Below, piece by piece: positions 27,545-36,156 of a DNA stretch of 64,000 bases; the stretch's first letter is position 1, and every line of letters starts with the position of its first letter. The DNA lies in assembly GCF_900451095.1 (NCBI RefSeq), contig NZ_UGHV01000001.1, forward strand, positions 930,001 to 994,000. Direction: 5' to 3'. The DNA comes from Helicobacter canis. GTDB lineage: Bacteria; Campylobacterota; Campylobacteria; Campylobacterales; Helicobacteraceae. Position numbers and translations under genes: made by a program. The notes beneath the pieces are model-generated. The model worked only from the letters and a program-made list of their open reading frames with translations, did no database searches and had not been told where the DNA came from.

Positions 27545-30191
27545 ATGCTCTTTAACTCCTATCTTTTTATCTTTTGCTTTTTGCCCATAGTGTGGGCTAT
27601 CTTTCATCTCCTTAAAGCCCTTAGTATCACACAAAACTCTAGCGTGTATATGACCCTTGCTAAAGGCTTCTTAGTGCTAGCAAGCTTGTTTTTCTACGCC
27701 TATTGGAAGCTTATCTATCTGCCTATACTACTAGGCTCAATGCTTGTGAATTATGGTGTGGTTAGGGGGATTTTGCGTGGTAGAAACGGGGGGGGGGGGG
27801 GAACTTAGGCGCGTAGGCTTTTTGCGGAGGGATTCGGCTTGTAGCGATAAATCACCGATTCTGCGGCGTGGGCTTGCTCATTATCGCCTAGATAAATCCC
27901 TTCGCCCACGCCTTGAAAGCGGCGATTTCTCATCTACAATCCTAGAATCCAAAAGCGGCACTGAAATTACAAATCCAACCGCGAGCGACTTTGCACCACA
28001 AAACTCACAAAACGCCGATTCTAGCTCAAAAATCTTAGAATCCAAAAGCGGCACTGAAACACAAATCACAAAAACCACTCAACCCCTAGAATCCACTTTT
28101 TCACAAAGCCACGATTCTAGCCCACAAGCCAAATCATTTACAACACAAAATGTGTTTTACAATAAGCTCTCTGCCAAAGCCCTTTTAATCCTTGGCATTG
28201 CCTTCAATCTCTGCTTGCTAGGTATCTTTAAATACACTGATTTTTTCTTAGAGAATTTCAATCTTTTTACCAAGCTTTTAGCTTTAGACTTTGCTATCCC
28301 GCTGCCGCATATTCTCCTGCCCTTAGCCTTATCGTTTGTAACATTCCAGCAAATCGCTTTTCTTGTGGATTGTTATAAGCAAGCCACAGAGAGAGAATCA
28401 GCCCCAGAATCCAGCAATCCAACACAAGAAATCCCATATACGAATTTTTTGGATTACTGCTTGTTTATCACTTTCTTCCCTCAGCTAATTGCCGGACCGA
28501 TTGTGCATCATAAAGAGATGATGCCGCAGTTTCACGCAATGGGCAGGAGGGCTTTGATCTTGGGCGAGCATTCCACAAAAAGCTCCCATAGCCCCACCGC
28601 AATTCCTAAAATCCTTGAAGAAAAACAAGCCGAGTGTGAAAAATCGCCCTTCTTGTCATTGCGAGCCGACTTGTCGGCGCGGCAATCCACACAAACACAG
28701 ACACAAAACCTAGAATCCACTTTTGATAAAACGCAAATGGATTGCCACGCAACCGCTGCCGCGCTTGCTCGCAATGACAGAAATAACGCCACTTTTGGAA
28801 AAGTGGATTCTAACCTTGAAGCTGAAAATGTAAAAAACACCGCACAGGATTCTAGGATTTGCTATGAGAAATCTTTGCTTTGCGAGCCGCGCAAGGAGAT
28901 AAGACTTGAGTGTCTATCGCGTGAGCTAGGCGATGCAATCAAAGATTTATCGCGCAAAACAAGCGAAGCGGTGCAAGGCGAAGCCGAAGCAGGTTTCTTT
29001 AGTAAAGCCGAATCCTCCAAAAAAACTGAATCGCTCCAAATGCAAAAGCCAACGCCTAGTATTATAAATTGGGAATACATCGCCAAAGGTCTCTTCATCT
29101 TCTCCATCGGTCTTTTTAAAAAAGTAGTCATCGCCGATAGCTTTGCCAAATGGGCAAATGCTGGATTTAGCGCGGTAGAAAATGGAGCTGTTTTAAATTG
29201 CTTAGAATCGTGGGCGACAAGCTTAAGCTATACCTTTGAGCTTTACTTTGATTTTAGCGGGTATTGCGATATGGCAATAGGGCTGGGGCTGCTTTTTGGG
29301 ATCATTTTGCCTATCAATTTTAGCTCACCTTATAAGGCATTAAATATCGCGGAGTTTTGGAGAAAGTGGCATATCACTTTAGGGAGATTTTTGAAAGAGT
29401 ATCTCTATATCCCACTAGGGGGCAATCAAAATATTAAACGCGTTGTCTCTTTGACTCAAAATGGCGATTACAGCGGCGATTCTGCACTCATTAGCATTCA
29501 AGGTAAATCCCTTGAATCGCCTTGTAAAGCCCCATTTTTAGCTCAAAGATACTGCCGCGAGCCTGCACCACAGAAAAAAGAATCGTGGCTTAATAATCTG
29601 CTTACATTAAGAAATCTGTTTATCGTGGCGTTTTTAAGCGGAGTGTGGCACGGAGCTGGGTGGGGGTTTGTGATATGGGGGAGCTTGCACGGGCTAGCAA
29701 TGGTAGTGCATAGGGGTTATATGCTTTTGTATAAAAAGCTGGATTCTAGGGTGGTATATGCTCGCTTTATGCAAAGCAAAGCCTATATCCTTCTGTGCTG
29801 GCTGCTTACTTTTAATTTTGTCAATATCGCTTGGGTGTTTTTTAGAGCTGAAAATGTGCAAGGAGCAATCAACCTGCTTAAAGGAATGTTTGGTGGAGAG
29901 GTGGTGCTACCCAAAAGCCTAGAATCTAGACTTGGGGTTTTGCGCGATTGGGGGGTGGATTTTAGTGTGCTGTGGATTGAAAATGTCGTGAAATTTGAAA
30001 GCTCTATTTTTATGGCTATTTTCCTTGTCGCTGGCTTTGTTGTTACATTATTTTTACGCAATAGTTATGCCATCACCACAAATCTTACGATGAGATTCTA
30101 CAACACCACGATTTGCGCACTTTTGCTCACTATTTCTTTGTTTTACATAGGTGGCAATGCGTATAGTGCGTTTTTATACTTTAATTTCTAG
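27545..30191 (+). CDS. Phase-variable MBOAT O-acyltransferase (OFF; needs one G lost)
   Basis: Membrane-bound O-acyltransferase of the AlgI/PatA type, moving acetyl groups onto exported glycans. The first part (27545-27808, 87 residues) carries the N-terminal helices LFNSYLFIFCFLPIVWAIFH and then stops just after a G14 tract. The second part, open from before the tract to 30191, continues with LLGIFKYTDFFLENFN, FPQLIAGPIVHH, ELYFDFSGYCDMAIGLG, WHITLGRFLKEYLYIPLGG and the catalytic-His motif GVWHGAGWGFVIWG. One fewer G joins them into an about 880-residue protein, far above the usual 450-520. The excess is three insertions, two made of dispersed repeat modules. AAAGGA precedes the ATG. Confidence 0.85.
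27788..27801. repeat. G14 homopolymer tract (slippage site, OFF)
   Basis: Fourteen G follow codons for GRN in the MBOAT gene. In the upstream frame translation ends at a TAG seven bases after the tract. The downstream frame is in register if one G is removed or two are added. Confidence 0.93.
27830..28140 (+). repeat. Repeat-module insertion 1 inside the MBOAT gene
   Basis: Between the G tract and the next membrane helix the frame encodes about 110 low-complexity residues, including two identical ILESKSGTE peptides and a PLESTF. At DNA level there are GGCGTGGGCTTGCTC and CGCCCACGCC arms, two near-identical units with ATCCTAGAATCCAAAAGCGG or TTAGAATCCAAAAGCGG, and CTAGAATCCACTTTTTC. Typical AlgI proteins have only a short loop here. 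Confidence 0.8.
28560..29050 (+). repeat. Repeat-module insertion 2 inside the MBOAT gene
   Basis: About 160 extra residues lie between the MGRRALIL segment and the helix IAKGLFIFSIGLFKK. The DNA contains a SSHSPTA...KILEEKQAECEKS-coding unit shared with ispE, and an inverted TCATTGCGAGC...GGCAATCCAC / GGATTGCCAC...GCTCGCAATGA pair. It also holds two GTGGATTCTA elements, a GAGATAAGACTTGAGTGTCT module shared with 53071-53150 and 6351-6430, and an AVQGEAEAGFF-coding unit also shared with ispE. All are in one open frame. Confidence 0.85.
29455..29590 (+). repeat. Insertion 3 inside the MBOAT gene
   Basis: Between PLGGNQNIKRVVS and LLTLRNLFIVAFLSG the protein carries about 40 extra hydrophilic residues, including GDYSGDSALISIQGKSLESP. 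In family members the first segment usually runs quickly into the second. I saw no second copy of this insert in the window, so its repeat nature is uncertain. Confidence 0.5.
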
Positions 30192-30199
30192 GAGTTTGT

Positions 30200-31307
30200 A
30201 TGTCGCATAGAGTTTTTGCTGCTTTAGTGTTTGTCCAGATGATCGTGTGTGCGGCGGCTCTTTTGTGCTTGCTGTATGTGTATGATCCTTTGCAGCTCTA
30301 TCACAAACCATATTTCCGCGATATAGCCTTCACAGATGATACACGAGTGCAAAACAAAGGCATCATCACACATTATGACTTTAGCCACTATATCCTAGGC
30401 TCTTGTATGCTGCAAAACAATCTAGCAAGTGAAGTTGAGCAAAATCTCGGTGGCAAATGGGTCAATATTTCTATGGCGGGAAGCTCCTTTGATACAAGGG
30501 CGGTGATCTTGCGCTATTTGCTAGAGCATAAGAAGCCAAAGCATATTGTGTATTCTCTAGATGATTTTTCTCTCATATCTCCACGCCCTAGCAAGACAGA
30601 TTCTTTTGATTATCTCTATGATAGCAATCCTTATGATGATATAAAGATCTATATGAATAACAAATTTCTTCTTTGCGCGCTTAGCTTCTCTAGTGCTAGA
30701 ATCTGCACAGGGGGTAAAGGATCTTAATATGCTTCTGCCGTGGGCTTTGGTCAATGAAAGTGGGGTAACTGATCTTTTTGGTGGGTTTGATAATTGGATA
30801 GCACACGAAAATGATAGAGTGGCATCGATGATGGAGAGTCTAAGGAGCTTTGATTTTGCGCCTTTTGTAAAGATTGATAATACCTCTAGCACTGATGCCA
30901 AAGAGACTAGAATCTATCTGCAAACTTATCTGCTATCCTTTATCAAAGATCACCCAGATACGCATTTTTCTCTCATTATTCCGCCTTACTCACTTCTGCA
31001 TTGGCGGATACACGGAGGCGATAAGCTTGCTAAATGGCAAGAGTCTATCACCTATCTTGTGCAAGCAACAGAGCATTTGCCCAATGTCAGTATTTATGGT
31101 TTTGATGATTTGCCTTATAGTGCGCAAATTGCCAACTATATGGACCCAGAGCATTATAATATCGATATGAATAGAATTTTTATCCAAGCCTTGCGCAATT
31201 CTACGCATATCATCAATCAAGCTAATCTCTCTACTTATTTGCAAACAATGGAGAGCAAAATCGCGCACTATGATGTTACACCCTTTGTCACTATGCTAAA
31301 ACAATAG
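30200..31307 (+). pseudogene. Frameshifted partner of the MBOAT acyltransferase
   Basis: Two overlapping frames form one gene. The first (30200-30727) has an N-terminal membrane anchor and YILGSCMLQNNLASEVEQNL...NISMAGSSFDTRAVILRYLL, the look of DltD/AlgJ/PatB-like partners that complete O-acyl transfer outside the membrane. The second (to 31307) continues with VLESAQGVKDLN and ends in a soluble domain with SLIIPPYSLLHWRIHG. Reading resumes if one T is removed in the AAATTTCTTC run near 30665, giving NNKFFFARLASLVLESA. Because the run is short, this looks like a point indel or an assembly error rather than regular phase variation. AGGAG precedes the ATG. Confidence 0.7.
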
Positions 31308-31345
31308 TTTTGTAAAAATAGTTTTATAATGGAATAGAGATTGAC

Positions 31346-31351
31346 TATAAT
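31346..31351 (+). promoter_or_regulatory. -10 box for the dba-dsbI operon
   Basis: TATAAT in TTGACTATAATTGTGC lies 31 bases before the small gene's ATG. A second TATAAT at 31325-31330 may be an alternative. Confidence 0.5.
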
Positions 31352-31381
31352 TGTGCTTTATCTTTTTGTAAAGGATGTGGT

Positions 31382-31549
31382 ATGGAGTTTTTGGAGTTAC
31401 TCTTGGTGTTTGTCGCAGTGGTGTTGCTCATCAAAAAGCCGCAAAAAGAGCAGCTTGCTTTTAGGCTTGTGATCGCTTCGTGGGCAATTATGGCGTTTAT
31501 GTTTATTGGGCATAAATCCGGCGCATTTTTGACAATTATGAATCTTTAG
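31382..31549 (+). CDS. dba: Small membrane protein, Dba-like
   Basis: A 55-residue protein, MEFLELLLVFVAVVLLIKKPQ at the N terminus, then a second hydrophobic stretch (LVIASWAIMAFMFIG). It is the gene directly upstream of the DsbI homologue with only nine bases between. C. jejuni has a gene of similar size (dba) in the same place and needed for DsbI function, from memory. The ATG follows AAAGGATGTGGT. The order and size drive the call. The sequence itself is too short for certainty. Confidence 0.65.
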   Translation: MEFLELLLVFVAVVLLIKKPQKEQLAFRLVIASWAIMAFMFIGHKSGAFLTIMNL

Positions 31550-31558
31550 GAGGGTGTT

Positions 31559-33082
31559 ATGGAAGAAAAAGAAATTGTAAAAGCAAAAAATTTTTACACA
31601 CTTATGTGCTGGGCGGGGTTTTTGATTATCCTGCTACCTGTGGGGATTGCAAATTTTGTCTTTGGGTATATGCTTGGTGATAGTCCTTGCACGCTGTGCT
31701 GGGCGCAGAGAGAGTCGATGATTTTTATCGGTGTGATAGCCTTTTTTATCGTGCGCTATGGTATCAAGGGCAAATACATCGCTTGGCTGCTCATTATGGC
31801 GGCATTTGGCTTGTATCAAAGCTTTGCTCATTATGGTAATCACGCGCATAGGGATTTGGATCAAGGCTTTAGCTTGCAGGTATTTGGGGTGCATACATAT
31901 TTCTGGGCAGAAGTGGTGTTCTGGGCGGTGGTTGTGCTGCTTGGAGTGATGTTTTATCTCGCGCCTAGGTTTGGGGCATTTGAGCAAGAGATGGGAGAGC
32001 AGAAAGTCCGCAGGCTTGGAGGCTTTGCTATGGGGGCGTTTGTCATTAGTGCGGTGGTGATTGCTTCTAATGTCTTTCAAGCATTTGTTGCCACGGGAGT
32101 GCCACCATTTAGCGGGCAGAGCGATCCTGTGCGCTTCTCACTAAATCCAAAATATATCATTTGGTCAAGTGAAGGCACAACAAAGATCTATAAAGATTTT
32201 TCTTTTTTGGGTAAGCGTGATGTCAAGGCACCTGATTATGCGTTTGCACCTAATGAAAAAAAGCTTGGCATTACATTTGATAATGAGAGTGCAAACTCGC
32301 CATTTGCTCACATTGATAAAGTGCTACATATACAATCTATGCAAGAGCTGCCCATTACGCAGCCTTTAAACTCACTTGCATATATCAATGGCGAGTTTGT
32401 CGGTAGCTCTAAATTTGAGGTGATGTTTATGGATAGTGCGTATCGCATTACAGATAGCTTTGAAATCGACCCATTTTTCTCTGCTACTATTGATCCAATC
32501 ATCGGCGTGATCCCCTATCTCAACGGCAAATATATCCTTATGGGATCAAATAAAACTTATTTGCGATTTGGGAAAAATGATAAAGCAGATGAAGCCTTGC
32601 AGTTTGCGGATTTTGTGCGCGGTGGCGATAGATTTGAAGGGCAGGGTGAGGGGCTTGGGCGAGGTAGGATTGATACTGTGCGCTCTAAGTTCCACCACAC
32701 CGGAAGCATTACGGCAGATTCTAGGTATTTCTATATGGCTACACTGCCTAATAATCTTGACAAAAAGAGCTTTGTCATCAGTAAATATGCCCTTAGCGAT
32801 AGAATCCTATCTGGTGAATTTACACCAAAAGCACAGCTAAAGGACAATCGCAACCTAGGCGAGCTGTATGTTACTGCACTGGCAATGCACAATGGCAATA
32901 TCTTTGCCCTTAGTAAAAATTACAATGTCATTGTAGAGATAAATCTCGTAAGCGAAGAGGTAGTGCGGGTGTTGGGCTTCCCTAGTGAGATTAGCAATGC
33001 TCGTGCTTTGATGGTGGATTCTGGAATGGTGAGTATCCTGTCTTATCACAATGGCAAAAATATCATCTATCGCTTGCAGTAG
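31559..33082 (+). CDS. dsbI: DsbI: DsbB-like oxidoreductase fused to a beta-propeller-like domain
   Basis: An inner-membrane protein of the disulfide-forming pathway. Residues about 10-190 form five hydrophobic helices of the DsbB fold with the active-site pair in DSPCTLCWAQRE. The rest (about 200-507) is periplasmic and rich in repeated strands (YILMGSNKTYLRFG, DSRYFYMATLPNN, GNIFALSKNYNVIVEINLV), consistent with a beta-propeller as in Campylobacter/Helicobacter DsbI. Apart from one Cys in helix 1 there is no further Cys, so the second Cys pair of classical DsbB is absent. The ATG follows AGGAGGGTGTT. Confidence 0.85.
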   Translation: MEEKEIVKAKNFYTLMCWAGFLIILLPVGIANFVFGYMLGDSPCTLCWAQRESMIFIGVIAFFIVRYGIKGKYIAWLLIMAAFGLYQSFAHYGNHAHRDLDQGFSLQVFGVHTYFWAEVVFWAVVVLLGVMFYLAPRFGAFEQEMGEQKVRRLGGFAMGAFVISAVVIASNVFQAFVATGVPPFSGQSDPVRFSLNPKYIIWSSEGTTKIYKDFSFLGKRDVKAPDYAFAPNEKKLGITFDNESANSPFAHIDKVLHIQSMQELPITQPLNSLAYINGEFVGSSKFEVMFMDSAYRITDSFEIDPFFSATIDPIIGVIPYLNGKYILMGSNKTYLRFGKNDKADEALQFADFVRGGDRFEGQGEGLGRGRIDTVRSKFHHTGSITADSRYFYMATLPNNLDKKSFVISKYALSDRILSGEFTPKAQLKDNRNLGELYVTALAMHNGNIFALSKNYNVIVEINLVSEEVVRVLGFPSEISNARALMVDSGMVSILSYHNGKNIIYRLQ

Positions 33083-33165
33083 ATCTAACTTGCCTATGCG
33101 TTGTGTTTAGGTGTGCTATGGCGCGCCTAGGTGGATTGTGTATTGTGGATAATGCTAATCTATGC

Positions 33166-33171
33166 TACAAT
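33166..33171 (+). promoter_or_regulatory. Possible -10 box upstream of the PpiD-like gene
   Basis: TACAAT within ATGCTACAATCGCGCG has the same shape as the other GCTATAATCGCG promoters in this window and lies 51 bases before the ATG at 33217. Confidence 0.45.
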
Positions 33172-33216
33172 CGCGCGTTTATTGGAGATTTGGATATTTG
33201 TGTGTAGGATTTTTTG

Positions 33217-34704
33217 ATGATTGAATGGATGCAAAAGCATAAAAAATGGCTTGTGGTTACAATTTGGATTAGTGCGATAGCGTTTATTGGTGCTGGTGGC
33301 TTTGCTTGGGGGGTATATGATTATTCTTTATCTGGGAATTCTGTCGCTAAAGTGGGGCAGATAAGCATTAGCAAAGCAGAGTTTGCCCAAGCATATCAAA
33401 ACGAATTTGATCGGCGCAATTATCAGCAAGGCGGCACGCTAGATGAAGCGCAAGCTAAGGAAATGGGGCTTGATGAGCAAGTGCTAAGAGGTCTTATCTC
33501 TAATGCGCTTATCCGCAACTACGCGTTAGATCTGGGCTTGCGTGTAAGTGATGAAGAGATCGCTAGAGAGATTAGCACGGGGAGAGAGTATGAAGCTTTG
33601 CGCACAGATGGGGTGTTTGATCTCAAGAAGTATGATCAGTTTATCGCTTCTAATGGGATAAGCAAGCAGTATTTTGAAGAGCAAGTGCAGCAGCAGCTTC
33701 TCACACAAAAGATCTTATCACTCATATTTCCGCAAATTATCACGCAAGCTCCGCTGCCTATAACGCCCCTTGAGCGAGAGTCTTTGAGCTTTGGTTTTGC
33801 ACTGCAAGATGTTGTAGAGCTTAGTGTGATCAAGGGGGCTAGCATAGCCATTGCGCCGACACAAGATGAGCTTAAAAGCTATTGGGAAGAACATAAGGAT
33901 AGCTACCAAACTCCAGCAAGCTATCAAGTCCAGATGATTGTCGTGCCGACAAAGGATCAAACATATCAAGATGATGAGCTGCAAAAATTCTATGAGCAAA
34001 ATTACATTACTCAAGAGAGCAAGGAGATCCCAGAATCCATAAAAGATCAAGTGGTTTTAGCCTTTCAGCAGCAAAAGGCTCGTGTAGAGGCACTTAAAGA
34101 GTATTCTAAACTTCAAAAATCAGAGCAGACACACGCCAAAGTGCAGGTGATCACGCAAGATTCTACCGAGTATAGCCAAGAGATTCTTCAGGCACTAGAA
34201 TCTAGCGCAAAAGGCACGACACTTAAGCCTATGCCTTTTGGCGATGATTTTATCACTTTAAAGATTGTGGAGAAAAATGCTCCAAAGTCTCGCGGCTTTG
34301 ATGAGGTGCGCATACAAATCCAAGAAGAATACATTAAAAGCGAGAGATTAAAGCAGCTTCATAAGCTAGCGACTGCTCGGCTTGAGACTTTTAATGGGCA
34401 GAAGATTATCGCGCGATTTCCTACGCAAGCAGAGATTTCTACACAGAGATATACGCTAGGTGGGCTTGATTTTTACACATCTATGGGCTTGTTGCAGCAT
34501 ATCTTTGATAGCCACAAAAGCACAAATTATGCTATAATGGGCGAAAACGCATTTTTGTTTAGGATTGTTTCGCAGTCGGTGTCGCCTATGGATTCTAAAG
34601 ATAGCTATATAGATGCTTTAGTCAATCAGGTGAAAATGGAGTTAATGACAAGGGTTGTGTTTGATTTCTTAGAGCAACGCTACAAGATAAAGAAGTTTAT
34701 TTAG
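33217..34704 (+). CDS. PpiD/SurA-type periplasmic chaperone
   Basis: A 495-residue protein anchored by one N-terminal helix (WLVVTIWISAIAFIGAGGFAWG, about residues 12-33) with most of its length in the periplasm. A SurA_N-type chaperone domain follows (VAKVGQISISKAEFAQAYQ..., LIRNYALDLGLRVSDEEIAREI). The parvulin-type PPIase region is reduced (about 225-360) and lacks the full catalytic pattern, so chaperone activity is more likely than isomerase. H. pylori HP0977, also directly upstream of ftsA-ftsZ, is the positional equivalent from memory. The ATG at 33217 follows AGGA. Confidence 0.8.
   Translation: MIEWMQKHKKWLVVTIWISAIAFIGAGGFAWGVYDYSLSGNSVAKVGQISISKAEFAQAYQNEFDRRNYQQGGTLDEAQAKEMGLDEQVLRGLISNALIRNYALDLGLRVSDEEIAREISTGREYEALRTDGVFDLKKYDQFIASNGISKQYFEEQVQQQLLTQKILSLIFPQIITQAPLPITPLERESLSFGFALQDVVELSVIKGASIAIAPTQDELKSYWEEHKDSYQTPASYQVQMIVVPTKDQTYQDDELQKFYEQNYITQESKEIPESIKDQVVLAFQQQKARVEALKEYSKLQKSEQTHAKVQVITQDSTEYSQEILQALESSAKGTTLKPMPFGDDFITLKIVEKNAPKSRGFDEVRIQIQEEYIKSERLKQLHKLATARLETFNGQKIIARFPTQAEISTQRYTLGGLDFYTSMGLLQHIFDSHKSTNYAIMGENAFLFRIVSQSVSPMDSKDSYIDALVNQVKMELMTRVVFDFLEQRYKIKKFI
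34533..34538 (+). promoter_or_regulatory. Possible internal promoter for ftsA within the PpiD-like gene
   Basis: TATAAT in TTATGCTATAATGGGC lies 187 bases upstream of the ftsA start. It repeats the GCTATAAT context of the other promoters here and may give ftsA-ftsZ independent expression. Confidence 0.35.
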
Positions 34705-34719
34705 GGTTAGGAGGAAAGT

Positions 34720-36144
34720 TTGGATCAAACGATTTTGGGTATCGATATAGGCTCTAGCAAAATCTGTGTCGTGATTGCTAATGTGGTTGATGGTGTGCCG
34801 CATATCATCGGTGTGGGCAGGTATCAATCGCAAGGGCTTACAAAGGGCGTGGTTACCAATATCGATAGTGCGAGCAAGGCTATTAAAGCTGCAGTCGCAG
34901 AGGCAAAGAGAGAGGCTAAGGGGGCGGAGTCTATAAACAAAGCGATTGTTTCTATATCTGGGGCATATACTAAAAGCAAGGCGAGCTCTGGAGTATATAA
35001 TGTCCAAGGAGATGAAATTACCATTAGGGAGATAGGTCAGGCGTTGAATAATGCTGTTTATAATGCATCGGTCCCTGAGGATTTTGATGTGATCCATGTG
35101 CTTCCCTATAAGTTTCGACTTGATGATCAGGATCATATAGAAGACCCTATGGGTATGGTGGGGCGTAGATTAGAGGTATTTACACATATTGTTACAGCCC
35201 AACGCTCAAGCTTAGAGAATCTGCGTAGGACGATCCAGCTTGCTGGTGTGGAGATACAAAATATCGTGCTTGCTTCGTATGCTTCTTCGATTGCAGTGCT
35301 TAGTGATGATGAGAAGAATCTAGGCGTGGCGTGTATTGATATTGGCGGAAGCACTTGTGAGATTATGATCCACGATGGCAATGCTATGCGATATAACACT
35401 TTTTTTGGTGTTGGATCGCATCATATTACAAAAGATCTGTCCCTAACGCTTAATACCAACCCTTCTGCCGCTGAAGAAGTGAAGATCCGCTATGGGGATT
35501 TGAGTATGGGGGGCGATGATGATTCTAGTCAGATGGATGAAAAGCTTATAGAAGTGCCATCATTTGGGGATAATGGCGTGCATTTTGTGAAATTACCTAA
35601 AGTGCAAGATGTGATTAGGGCGCGTGTTTTGGAGACTTTTAATGTGCTTGCCCGCTATATTGATCAAAGTGGGCTTAAAGATAGGCTTGGCGCAGGGATT
35701 GTTCTAACAGGTGGAATGATGAATATGCAGGGTATCCGCGATATTGCGAAAATGTTTTTTCATAATATGCCTGTAAGGATTTCAAAAACTATCGAGATGC
35801 CCGGGCTGTATGATGAGCTGCGAGATCCTTCGTATTCAACGGTGCTTGGGCTTGTGTGGTATGGGGCAGGAAAATGCGCAAACTATGAACGAGACTCTAT
35901 GCAGAAAATCTGCCATAAAGAGACAAAAAGCCAAGAAGCTTTGCCATCATTTTCGCACTCGCTCCCACATACGCCAAATCGAGATTATCAAAATATTTTA
36001 GATACAGATTTGTCAAATCTCAAGGAAGATCTCACACAAGGAGTAAGAAACCAGATGAGTGCATCAAGGGTGGATCATAAGAGCGAGTCTCCTCTTGACA
36101 AACTAAAGCAGATTTTCACAAAAACTGCAGAGAAATTATTTTAG
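34720..36144 (+). CDS. ftsA: Cell division protein FtsA (TTG start)
   Basis: An actin-like ATPase that tethers FtsZ to the membrane. The 474-residue protein starts at a TTG preceded by GGAGGAAAG. No nearer ATG exists in frame before the conserved ILGIDIGSSKICVVIA phosphate-1 motif. Later motifs are VACIDIGGSTCEIMI (phosphate 2) and GAGIVLTGGMMNMQGI (adenosine). The C-terminal PLDKLKQIFTKTAEKLF is an amphipathic membrane-targeting helix. It is followed by ftsZ after 12 bases. Confidence 0.95.
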   Translation: MDQTILGIDIGSSKICVVIANVVDGVPHIIGVGRYQSQGLTKGVVTNIDSASKAIKAAVAEAKREAKGAESINKAIVSISGAYTKSKASSGVYNVQGDEITIREIGQALNNAVYNASVPEDFDVIHVLPYKFRLDDQDHIEDPMGMVGRRLEVFTHIVTAQRSSLENLRRTIQLAGVEIQNIVLASYASSIAVLSDDEKNLGVACIDIGGSTCEIMIHDGNAMRYNTFFGVGSHHITKDLSLTLNTNPSAAEEVKIRYGDLSMGGDDDSSQMDEKLIEVPSFGDNGVHFVKLPKVQDVIRARVLETFNVLARYIDQSGLKDRLGAGIVLTGGMMNMQGIRDIAKMFFHNMPVRISKTIEMPGLYDELRDPSYSTVLGLVWYGAGKCANYERDSMQKICHKETKSQEALPSFSHSLPHTPNRDYQNILDTDLSNLKEDLTQGVRNQMSASRVDHKSESPLDKLKQIFTKTAEKLF

Positions 36145-36156
36145 AAAGGAAATGCG

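Noticed and set aside
28532-28840. Minus-strand open frame opposite the MBOAT insertion
   Set aside because: It is antisense to repeat modules, and the plus-strand frame is continuous with a conserved enzyme.
27500-29100. A transposon or insertion sequence as the source of the MBOAT insertions
   Set aside because: There is no transposase frame, no terminal inverted repeat pair flanking the block and no target duplication visible.
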